From positions 1,674,001 through 1,738,000 of the forward strand of contig JACJVZ010000001.1 in the NCBI GenBank assembly GCA_020637445.1: a DNA stretch of 64,000 nt, read 5' to 3'. Under the pieces are notes generated by a model. The model saw only the letters and a list, made by a program, of their open reading frames with translations. It ran no database searches and was not told where the DNA came from. Positions 53,947 through 60,544 of this stretch are shown here, in pieces (position 1 is the first letter of the stretch; every line of letters starts with the position of its first letter). The DNA comes from Calditrichota bacterium. Its GTDB lineage: Bacteria; Electryoneota; RPQS01. Position numbers and translations under genes: made by a program.

Positions 53947-53962
53947 TGCAATCAGTTTGCCA
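53947..53962 (-). promoter_or_regulatory. Sigma-54 (-24/-12) promoter of the sigma-54 activator gene
   Basis: On minus TGGCAAACTGATTGCA: GG and GC with 10 bases between, TTGCA complete, one mismatch to the consensus. Transcription would start near 53936, 41 bases before the leader ATG. Confidence 0.65.
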
Positions 53963-54024
53963 AACCCGATTGTCAAAGTGATTTGAAGCGACGTGTAATG
54001 AGCCTGAGTTTCAGACAAAAAAAA

Positions 54025-54073
54025 AGAGAAAAGACTCCTAGCGCATCAAGCACTTATTGGATTTCTTTTCTCT
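54025..54073. other. Long-loop inverted repeat in the divergent region 53896-54334
   Basis: AGAGAAAAGA (54025-54034) / TCTTTTCTCT (54064-54073), 10 of 10 pairs with a 29-base loop. The wider 440-base region holds no gene; besides this it contains the sigma-54 promoter on minus and the TTGTCAA cluster near the Ubl operon. Confidence 0.4.
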
Positions 54074-54231
54074 AGGACACCGCGAGTGCAGTGTCTAACT
54101 AACTTGCAAAATATAGGGCGTGGACGAAGTGGTGCCAGCGCCGAGCGTGGCGGATTTCGTCCTATGTCAACGCGCCAAAGATACAACTACGAATCAACAA
54201 AATCAACTCCAAAGTAAGCCGTTACTCCAAA

Positions 54232-54252
54232 TTGACATTGTCAAATTGTCAA
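54232..54252 (+). promoter_or_regulatory. TTGACA/TTGTCAA inverted-repeat cluster upstream of the Ubl operon
   Basis: TTGACA-T-TGTCAA (54232-54244) followed by another TTGTCAA (54246-54252), about 85 bases before the Ubl start. TTGACA may be the -35 box; no good -10 partner was seen. The inverted repeat may be an operator. Confidence 0.4.
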
Positions 54253-54334
54253 CAATTTGTGGGATAAGAAGTTAGAGGCTGATTAGACCAGTTAATTTGT
54301 CACTAACACCCACTAACAAAATACGGAGTATCTC

Positions 54335-54544
54335 GTGAAAGTCAAAGTCCTCTGCCTTGGCCGCTCAGCCAAAGAAATCAACGTCCAGGAAGGAACTACG
54401 GTCGAACAGGCCATTGCCGAGGCCGGTTTCCCCAAGGACAGCTCGTACACCCGGCATCTAAACGGCAGTCCGTGTTTCGACACGGATGTCGTGGTCGATG
54501 GTGCCGTACTAACACTGGTCCCGCAGGTCAAAGGGGGCATCTAG
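54335..54544 (+). CDS. Ubiquitin-like beta-grasp protein (ThiS/MoaD-like), C-terminus Gly-Gly-Ile
   Basis: 69 residues, GTG start with GGAG 6 bases upstream. Beta-grasp pattern: two N-terminal strands (MKVKVLCLGRSAKEINVQEG), a helix (TVEQAIAEAGF), and C-terminal strands (TDVVVDGAVLTLVPQVKGG). It ends KGGI: the di-glycine needed for adenylation is followed by one extra Ile, so the protein would need trimming like eukaryotic pro-ubiquitin. It is first in an operon with E2-like, JAMM and E1-like genes, which marks it as a protein modifier rather than a sulfur carrier; no thiamin or molybdopterin genes are near. Known relatives are the bacterial Ubl-E1-E2-JAB operons described by the Aravind group and the Bil and Bub type systems. 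Confidence 0.85.
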   Translation: MKVKVLCLGRSAKEINVQEGTTVEQAIAEAGFPKDSSYTRHLNGSPCFDTDVVVDGAVLTLVPQVKGGI

Positions 54545-54555
54545 GAGGATGCTTC

Positions 54556-54578
54556 AGACTACCTGTCCTACGTAGTCT
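54556..54578 (+). other. Hairpin after the Ubl gene
   Basis: Perfect 7-bp stem AGACTAC / GTAGTCT, directly after the Ubl stop and before the terminator hairpin. Confidence 0.45.
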
Positions 54579-54590
54579 AAGTATTAAGAG

Positions 54591-54623
54591 AGGGCTGTGA
54601 TCCAAGTGGTCATGGCCCTTTTT
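54591..54623 (+). terminator. Intra-operon terminator/attenuator between Ubl and E2-like genes
   Basis: AGGGCTGTGA (54591-54600) pairs fully with TCATGGCCCT (54610-54619; two G-U pairs), 9-base loop, followed by TTTTT. The E2-like gene follows 18 bases later with its own GGAG site. Confidence 0.7.
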
Positions 54624-54640
54624 CCTCCGGAGTAACGCTT

Positions 54641-55735
54641 ATGATTGAACAACAGATTCGAACGCTGTGCGACTTCTACGCACAGAAGTGGCACACGCCA
54701 ATTACGCTGATGACAAAAGAGGCCGACTTATCGGCTTGGCATGAAGTCGGGATTGCTGTGCATGTCAATGCCGACAAGGATTCGCAATTATGCAAGGACA
54801 TGTTCGGCGATCCGCTTGTGATGGAATCCATCCTCGTCGGCAAGGTATCGCCAACGTGGTTAGTCTTGTACGGTGCGCCACGTTTGGATGTCACTTCGAA
54901 TATTCTCGACACGCATCTTCCGCGTATGTGTCGTGCATTTCGAAACAGCCAACGCAAGGCGTTGGTAGAAACGACGTTATCAGTTGCTGCCGAACGCAAG
55001 CAGGAACTTGCACGAACGCTGCGTGATGACAAATACGAACTCGAACGACTTTGCATGCAGGTCATGACATTGTCCCGCAAGATTGAAGGCGACAACGAGA
55101 TTCTGAAGCTGTTTAGCAGAGCACCAGAACTAATCAAGGCCAAGGCAACACGGACGTTTGTCGAGATGATGAAGCTGGTTCCGAGTTGCTATGAGTCCAT
55201 CAAGGTAGATGGTTCATCAGTTCTTGCGACAACGTATCCTGTTGTCTTGGAACATGACGGCAGTCGATATGACTTTGAACCGTATGTCGTGGAAGTCAGG
55301 CTTGATACTGGCAAGGTGGTGATCAGTGGCGGAACAGAGATGAACGGCTACATTCATCCACATGTGACGGATGATCCGAGTAACATCTGTTGGGGCAACA
55401 TTGGCCATCTCGTGCCACGTCTCGCTGGTGAACTCGATTTGCATGGACTGCTTCAGCTTGTTCACCAGTTCCTTCATAGCTACAACAGCAGTGATCCGTT
55501 CCAGAAAATCGAGAAGTGGGATCCGAACTGGGTTGAAGATGAAGACGACGAGCCCTATTGCAGTTGGTGTGACGACTATGGCCATGATATTTCAGACTGC
55601 GAGTCATGCTGGTGGTGCCCACATTGCAACCAATATGACGTTCACGACGAAGACGATTGCCCGAACCGTCCACAAGAAGACAACGAAGAGGAGGATGTCG
55701 ATGCACTTGCAGAAGACACAGCGACAGCCGGTTGA
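54641..55735 (+). CDS. E2-like (UBC-fold) conjugating enzyme with two C-terminal zinc knuckles
   Basis: 364 residues; GGAG is 8 bases before the ATG. Residues 1-100 are an alpha/beta region without a recognised family; 110-160 are helical and charged. Residues about 172-285 fit an E2/UBC fold: YPVVLEHDG ... YVVEVRLDTGKVVIS, then HPHV (239-242), ICW with the candidate catalytic Cys250, and the closing helix LHGLLQLVHQFLHSYNSSDPF. The spacing HPxV-x6-I-C is the E2 active-site signature. Residues 307-320 are a perfect CX2CX4HX4C zinc knuckle, and 326-340 a second (CX2CX5HX4C), followed by an acidic tail. It would take the Ubl from the E1-like protein. The zinc knuckles may bind RNA, DNA or a target protein. 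The end overlaps the JAMM gene by 35 bases. Confidence 0.78.
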   Translation: MIEQQIRTLCDFYAQKWHTPITLMTKEADLSAWHEVGIAVHVNADKDSQLCKDMFGDPLVMESILVGKVSPTWLVLYGAPRLDVTSNILDTHLPRMCRAFRNSQRKALVETTLSVAAERKQELARTLRDDKYELERLCMQVMTLSRKIEGDNEILKLFSRAPELIKAKATRTFVEMMKLVPSCYESIKVDGSSVLATTYPVVLEHDGSRYDFEPYVVEVRLDTGKVVISGGTEMNGYIHPHVTDDPSNICWGNIGHLVPRLAGELDLHGLLQLVHQFLHSYNSSDPFQKIEKWDPNWVEDEDDEPYCSWCDDYGHDISDCESCWWCPHCNQYDVHDEDDCPNRPQEDNEEEDVDALAEDTATAG

Positions 55736-56393
55736 TGCTGGAATCAAGATTCAAGTGGAAGCAACTGCGATTCAGAAACTGTGGCTCTGGACAGACATGG
55801 CAAAGGGTGAAGTCAGTTGTCTTGGGCTGGTCGATGAAGTCGTGAACGCGGATACGAAGCGCATAACGGCGTTGGTCGTAACGGACTTCTTTCTGGTTAA
55901 GCAGAATTGTTCATACGACGAAACTGACATGGACATTGCAGACGTTGCGAAGCTTATCACAGAACTCGAATCTAAAGGCATTGACTCGCGTAAGCTTCGA
56001 TGCTGGGCACACTCGCATGGCAGCATGTCAGTGTTCTGGTCTGGTCAGGATGAAACGTGGATTTCTGGGCTCGCCAACGGTGAATGGCTTCTCAGCCTGG
56101 TTGTGAACAAGAAACGGGATGCCATTATGCGCCTGGACCAGTACCACCCGAGTCACATTTATCTTGCCGATGTCGTATGGGAGACGAAGTTTCCACCGGT
56201 GGATGGTCTTGCAGAAGCATGCTATTCGGAGTTCAAAGCTAAAGTGCAGGAGGTCGCCTTTGTTCCAAGGAATCGAGACTATGGACCTGCAAGTCTGCGG
56301 GACGCTAAGGAGCGAGGTGCTTTGACTATGGACGAGTTGAACGACGAACTCGATTGGTTGGGATTGGACCGTGATGAACTTGAACCCTTCTAG
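55701..56393 (+). CDS. JAB/JAMM metallopeptidase (deubiquitinase-like)
   Basis: 230 residues from the ATG at 55701, which lies 6 bases after AGGAGG; an ATG at 55695 abuts that site and is unlikely. The complete JAMM zinc signature is present: Glu37 in KGEVSCLGLV, and H104-S-H106-x7-S114-x2-D117 (HSHGSMSVFWSGQD). It should be an active isopeptidase or pro-Ubl processing enzyme; trimming the extra Ile of the adjacent Ubl is the obvious task, and deconjugation is a second one. After the core come about 60 residues that end in an acidic tail (MDELNDELDWLGLDRDELEPF). Overlaps the E2-like gene; the E1-like gene follows 8 bases later. Confidence 0.88.
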   Translation: MHLQKTQRQPVDAGIKIQVEATAIQKLWLWTDMAKGEVSCLGLVDEVVNADTKRITALVVTDFFLVKQNCSYDETDMDIADVAKLITELESKGIDSRKLRCWAHSHGSMSVFWSGQDETWISGLANGEWLLSLVVNKKRDAIMRLDQYHPSHIYLADVVWETKFPPVDGLAEACYSEFKAKVQEVAFVPRNRDYGPASLRDAKERGALTMDELNDELDWLGLDRDELEPF

Positions 56394-56401
56394 GAGACAA
56401 C

Positions 56402-57055
56402 ATGAACGATATTCGATTTCTAAGGCAGCAAGATGTTGTCGATTCCGAGAAACTTGCCGACTTGCAGGTCACGTTGATCGGTCTCGGAGCCATTGGCAGC
56501 GTCACGGGATTGTATCTTGCCAAGATGGGCGTTTGCAATCTAACTTGCTACGATGCCGATGTTGTGGATATTCACAATGTCAGCAATCAGGCTTATGGGA
56601 TGTCTGATGTTGGACTTCTGAAGGCGGATGCGTTTTCTGTTCTTGTCGAGAATCAGACCGGAGTACTGCCAAACACGATCTGCATGCAATACGATGGTCG
56701 GCAGCAATCTGGCATAGTCATCAGCGCAGTGGATTCCATGAAGTCACGCGAGACGATTTGGAAAGCAATTCGTGATCAAGCAGGTGTTCAACTGTACATT
56801 GACGCTCGCATGGGACTTGAAACACTCATCGTTCACACAGTTCGCCCGCAGATTCGAGAAGATCGAGTTAGATACTCGCAAATGATTGTCCCCGACGATC
56901 AAGCCTTTCAAGAACCTTGCACAGCACGGACGATTTGCTACACGCCGTTAATGGCAGCTTCCGTCGTGTGCAATCTTGTTAGGCGGTTTGTGAATCATGA
57001 AAAGGTTCCGAGTCAGGTGACTTTGGATCTGGCGACATACACCTTGATTGCCTGA
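56402..57055 (+). CDS. ThiF/MoeB-type E1-like activating enzyme
   Basis: 217 residues; AGGAG lies 5 bases before the ATG. Rossmann nucleotide loop GLGAIGS (27-33), acid at the end of strand 2 (CYDADVVD, Asp51), HNVSNQAYG where MoeB/ThiF have N-L-x-R-Q, the SAVDS motif with Asp111, and candidate catalytic Cys173 in EPCTARTICYTP. It is shorter than MoeB (about 250) and lacks the CxxC zinc pairs, as expected for E1 proteins of conjugation-type operons. It would adenylate the Gly-Gly end of the Ubl and pass it to the E2-like Cys. The usual Arg of the R-Q motif is Asn here. Last gene of the four-gene operon. Confidence 0.87.
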   Translation: MNDIRFLRQQDVVDSEKLADLQVTLIGLGAIGSVTGLYLAKMGVCNLTCYDADVVDIHNVSNQAYGMSDVGLLKADAFSVLVENQTGVLPNTICMQYDGRQQSGIVISAVDSMKSRETIWKAIRDQAGVQLYIDARMGLETLIVHTVRPQIREDRVRYSQMIVPDDQAFQEPCTARTICYTPLMAASVVCNLVRRFVNHEKVPSQVTLDLATYTLIA

Positions 57056-57080
57056 ATGGGAATCCCGAGTATTGTGTCCG

Positions 57081-57106
57081 AAAGACAGGGTTTCACCTGT
57101 CTTTTT
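57081..57106 (+). terminator. Terminator of the Ubl operon
   Basis: Perfect 9-bp stem AAAGACAGG / CCTGTCTTT, loop GTTTCA, then TT, 26 bases after the E1-like stop codon. Confidence 0.85.
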
Positions 57107-57458
57107 ACGTCGGGCAAAGTTAACATTTATAGCTTATTACGCAAGCTCCGAACTTCATGTTGCAATTTCACATCGTAACGCATAAATTTGTGACTAACGC
57201 ACGTTATGCGCGCGAAAACGAGGTCAAAATCGGTTTCGTTTTACAAACGGCGGCACCGCACGAAACTCGCAGCTTCGCGGACAAAGTCCGCAAATACAAA
57301 AACCGCGTTGCCAATAGTGCGCAATTTCTGTCACACGCACACTTGTTCAATCTAACTCAGAGCTAATCAAAAGGCTATTGACACATATGAAACGGAACAT
57401 TAACTTGCACACAGGTCTTGGAAAACTGACGGAACATCTTAGGACGGAGGCCTTGATC
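57107..57458. other. Intergenic region, probable right part or right end of the mobile element
   Basis: About 350 bases without a convincing gene. It contains inverted repeats GCGGAC-AAA-GTCCGC (57277-57291) and CGCATAA/TTATGCG (about 57179-57210). A possible promoter TTGACA-17-TAACTT (57378-57406) precedes the next gene. I searched it for a copy of the tRNA-Glu 3' end and found none. Confidence 0.4.
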
Positions 57459-59039
57459 ATGACGCGAATTCTATCTGCATTCAAAATCTTGAAGCGGGTG
57501 GGGTTCGCGGTTTTGGTGTTGGGCGTATTTTCAAACACCTTTGCCCAGCTTCAGGTTTTGTGGCAGCGGGAAGGAATAGACGATAGCAGTAGGTACGGCA
57601 TGCATGTATTTGCCTTGGGTGACCAAAACAACGATGGTTTTGCAGACTGGGGTGTGAGCGGACCTTCGGGTTGGCCTTTTTATTCAGATGCGGATCCTGC
57701 TACGGGGCGTGTGGAGTTGTTCCGTGGCGGAAATCCACCGGCCCAAGAGCCGTACAGAACATTTGAGACTATCCAAGATTCGATCTACGCCATTTTGGGC
57801 GCAAAGGCTCTCGGGGATCTGGATGGCGACGGTAAAGTCGATTTCGTAGTCACATTCACCAATACAGATCACTCACCTTACGTAAGACGTAACGCAATCT
57901 ATTTTGGAGGTGGGGATCCTGCAAGGGCGCCGGACGTAATCATGGATCGGCCCCTTTCTTCCTCAGGACGCAGCTTAGATGGCATTGGCGATTTTAACGG
58001 GGATGGATTTGATGACTTGCTAGACAGGTCTTTTTCCGAATCCACTACGCATTATGTGTATTTCGGTTCTTCGGAGTTTGACACGATTCCGGACTGGCAG
58101 GTGACAAATATGCCGGGAACTCAATCTGCGCTTCCTCTGGCTTGGGGCGACATCAATGGAGACAGTTACAACGATCTCTTGGTGACGTATAATCGACAAG
58201 GAGAACAATTTGGCATATATTGGGGATCAGAATCCCCGGATACGATCCCTGAAGTGTGGAATCAGTTTTTCAGTGATCCCGCTATTGTTCCCAGCTTGAA
58301 TGCCGACGATGCGGATGAGATCATCTCTGGGTTACCGGGGAGCTTGCCTATTTATCTTGGACGGGCGCACCCCTTTATAACACCTGATTACACGTTGAAT
58401 GTACCTGATGGCGTTTACTTCTGGAGGAAGGTCGGGATCGGAGACTTCAATGATGACGGGTATCAAGATTTCTTGGGACTGACAGATGCCAGCAATAATG
58501 CGTGGTGGGGGCAGTTTTGTCTGTACCTAGGATATTCTTGGCTAAATCCAAATCCAGTTGTGACGATTCGGGGTCGTCAACAGCCTTACAATCTGATTGG
58601 ACCGATTAGTGCCGCGGGGTTAGGCGACGTGAACGGAGACGGTGTAGATGATTTTATCGTAGGGGCAACTCATGCCGATTTTGACGGGATGCGGGGCAAA
58701 GCGATGGTGTTTGCAGGGGACCCAAGCTATCACGTCTCAGTCAATCCGAATATATCGTTAATACCGGACGAAATTAGCATTGATATTTTTCCGAATCCGT
58801 TTAACTCCGTAGCACAAGTTCGCATTGATGTTCCGTTTCATGTGACAGAGCTTACTCTTACGTTCTATGATATTTTGGGGCGGCAAGTCGAGCAGGCACG
58901 GGTCGAGGCTTTTGGCGGTAAGGCACGCTATCAATTCGGAACAACGCCGCAAACGACCACGCTCCCGAGTGGTTTTTATGTTGTATTCGCTCAAGCGCAA
59001 CAGCTTACCGCTGTCAGGAAAATTCTTATGCTGAAGTAG
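57459..59039 (+). CDS. Secreted FG-GAP/VCBS-repeat protein with Por/T9SS sorting domain
   Basis: 526 residues from the ATG at 57459, with GGAGG 8 bases upstream; a longer frame to 57378 lacks support. Signal peptide of about 30 residues ending NTFAQ. The body has repeated FG-GAP calcium loops (LGDQNNDGFADWGV, LGDLDGDGKVDFVV, IGDFNGDGFDDLL, WGDINGDSYNDLLV, IGDFNDDGYQDFLG, LGDVNGDGVDDFIVG), consistent with an integrin-alpha-like beta-propeller. The C-terminal 85 residues are a sorting domain (FPNPFNSVAQVRI, YDILGRQVEQA, SGFYVV, KILMLK). The next gene starts 11 bases after its stop, so they are probably co-transcribed. Confidence 0.87.
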   Translation: MTRILSAFKILKRVGFAVLVLGVFSNTFAQLQVLWQREGIDDSSRYGMHVFALGDQNNDGFADWGVSGPSGWPFYSDADPATGRVELFRGGNPPAQEPYRTFETIQDSIYAILGAKALGDLDGDGKVDFVVTFTNTDHSPYVRRNAIYFGGGDPARAPDVIMDRPLSSSGRSLDGIGDFNGDGFDDLLDRSFSESTTHYVYFGSSEFDTIPDWQVTNMPGTQSALPLAWGDINGDSYNDLLVTYNRQGEQFGIYWGSESPDTIPEVWNQFFSDPAIVPSLNADDADEIISGLPGSLPIYLGRAHPFITPDYTLNVPDGVYFWRKVGIGDFNDDGYQDFLGLTDASNNAWWGQFCLYLGYSWLNPNPVVTIRGRQQPYNLIGPISAAGLGDVNGDGVDDFIVGATHADFDGMRGKAMVFAGDPSYHVSVNPNISLIPDEISIDIFPNPFNSVAQVRIDVPFHVTELTLTFYDILGRQVEQARVEAFGGKARYQFGTTPQTTTLPSGFYVVFAQAQQLTAVRKILMLK

Positions 59040-59050
59040 AAAGGGAAACA

Positions 59051-60544
59051 ATGAAGAGCGCAATAGTTGCAGGAATATTGCTTGTGTGCCTTTGCAGGGC
59101 AGAAGCATTTGATGTCTCGGCGTACTATGACGGTGTCTCTGTTGGCAGATCGGCAAAGATGAACTATATCTGCCTTGGTGCGTGCTGTAACAACGATTGC
59201 GGAATATTCAATGACTGCACCCATGATCAGTGGGTGACTGCGATTGCTAACAACGATGAAGTGCTTCAGTGGTGGCGAGAGATGGGGGTAACAATCCTTG
59301 AAGTCAACTACGATACGGGCGACTACCCTTTTGCCGCAAGCTCCGGCATGCGGATCATGAACGAACAATATCCCTCGCAGACGTTCAAGTATCTCGAAGG
59401 GCGAGTCAAGCGGGTGGACTTTGGGGATAACAACACAGAATTCGACGACCCTACACAATGGGGTGCGAATGTCACGGAAGTGAACAGAGAAGTAAGTGAC
59501 AACTTCTTTCGGGATGTACTCAAAATTGGTAGCCCCGATTCAGTGAGTTCACCTGAAACGATGTTCGCCCCTGGTTGGTTCGGTGACCTCACGGGATGGA
59601 CACGTCGAGACATTACCGGTGGCCCCGACCCCTTCACTGGCACGGGGCAGGATAATGTCATGCCTCTGCACTTCCGAGTCGTTGGAGACGTCGTGGAGAA
59701 TACCAATGACACGACAAATCAAGTAGCTACTCTATATTGCTATATAGACCTTTCGGCTCTATGGGATCAAGGAAACTGTTGGTATGACGAGGGTGGACGG
59801 TATCTTCGATTACCTGCGATGAATCTATACAAGGACGACTTTGATGAACCTTTATTCAACCAGGTAGATTTCACTGTCGTACCTCAGAACACTGAGATTG
59901 TTGTTGTCGACGCGAACAGGGATCCCGTTGAATTGCCTTTTACCTGCGATACGACCGAGTTTGACAGCTACCCCACGGCTCTCGAATGGGGGCGCACTGC
60001 AAAAGCGGTTGAGTTTCAAATTGATTACACTGGACACCACGAGTTCCTGCTGTGGCAATTTGAGCTGTGGGATGAGGGGTTTCACAGGCTGTTTCGCGCG
60101 GGGGCCGATACTTTGCGACTTGCTGACAGCATTAAGGTCTGGTATCAGCGAGAATTGGATGCTGGATCCAGCTATGGACTTGCCGGATGGTATTACGATG
60201 AGTTTGGATACCCTGCGATAGAAAGTTGGGTTAAGACAAACTCTATCTTGCAGGAGGCTGGGCTTCCTACCATGTACCTTAATGGATGGGGCTTGCGAAA
60301 GATCGATCCGGACAGTAGTTGGCGCGTGAAAGTCAATAAGCAAATGGAAGCCTACAGCACAACTGTTCCGACAATGATGACAGAGACCTACGGCTTCTTT
60401 GGAGGTGACTCGACGGGCATGCCAAAGAATCCCGTGTCTGCGCCGATAGGGGGATTGTGGTCCAGATATGATAGCGACGAGCCATACCTTGACATCGACT
60501 CAACTTGGGTAGAGTCGGGATCGGGTCGGTACTACAACCGCTAA
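59051..60544 (+). CDS. Secreted protein, N-terminal part of a very large gene stopped by an in-frame TAA
   Basis: 497 residues to the TAA at 60542-60544. Signal peptide of about 19 residues (ending RAEAFD). The region after about residue 330 looks like part of a glycoside-hydrolase-type barrel (LAGWYYDEFGYPAIESWV, PTMYLNGWG, TMMTETYGFF), with acidic residues that could be catalytic; this assignment is weak. The protein ends abruptly at SGRYYNR, whereas the same frame continues open past the stop to the window end. I read it as the first part of one larger gene; a naturally short protein followed by a second gene is less likely because no ribosome-binding site or good start follows. Confidence 0.7.
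   Translation: MKSAIVAGILLVCLCRAEAFDVSAYYDGVSVGRSAKMNYICLGACCNNDCGIFNDCTHDQWVTAIANNDEVLQWWREMGVTILEVNYDTGDYPFAASSGMRIMNEQYPSQTFKYLEGRVKRVDFGDNNTEFDDPTQWGANVTEVNREVSDNFFRDVLKIGSPDSVSSPETMFAPGWFGDLTGWTRRDITGGPDPFTGTGQDNVMPLHFRVVGDVVENTNDTTNQVATLYCYIDLSALWDQGNCWYDEGGRYLRLPAMNLYKDDFDEPLFNQVDFTVVPQNTEIVVVDANRDPVELPFTCDTTEFDSYPTALEWGRTAKAVEFQIDYTGHHEFLLWQFELWDEGFHRLFRAGADTLRLADSIKVWYQRELDAGSSYGLAGWYYDEFGYPAIESWVKTNSILQEAGLPTMYLNGWGLRKIDPDSSWRVKVNKQMEAYSTTVPTMMTETYGFFGGDSTGMPKNPVSAPIGGLWSRYDSDEPYLDIDSTWVESGSGRYYNR

Noticed and set aside
54119..54135. Sigma-54 promoter on plus for the Ubl operon (GG-N10-GC in TGGACGAAGTGGTGCC)
   Set aside because: Only the invariant GG and GC and part of the -12 box fit; the rest of the consensus is absent, unlike the two minus-strand sites.
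55371..55700. In-frame 110-codon extension upstream of the JAMM gene
   Set aside because: It lies within the coding region of the E2-like zinc-knuckle part in another frame; AGGAGG before the ATG at 55701 fixes the start.
54335..57055. PRTRC plasmid cassette
   Set aside because: PRTRC cassettes include a ParB-related protein and several other named subunits; none is present, so only the Ubl/E2/JAB/E1 logic is shared.
57157..57366. Integron attC-like site or a 69-codon gene in the spacer after the Ubl operon
   Set aside because: The inverted repeats do not fit the attC consensus (RYYYAAC ... GTTRRRY), there is no integron integrase, and the frame has no ribosome-binding site.
57107..57458. 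Right attachment site as a copy of the tRNA-Glu 3' end
   Set aside because: No match to the T-arm/acceptor sequence was found here or in 53864-54334; the right boundary remains open.
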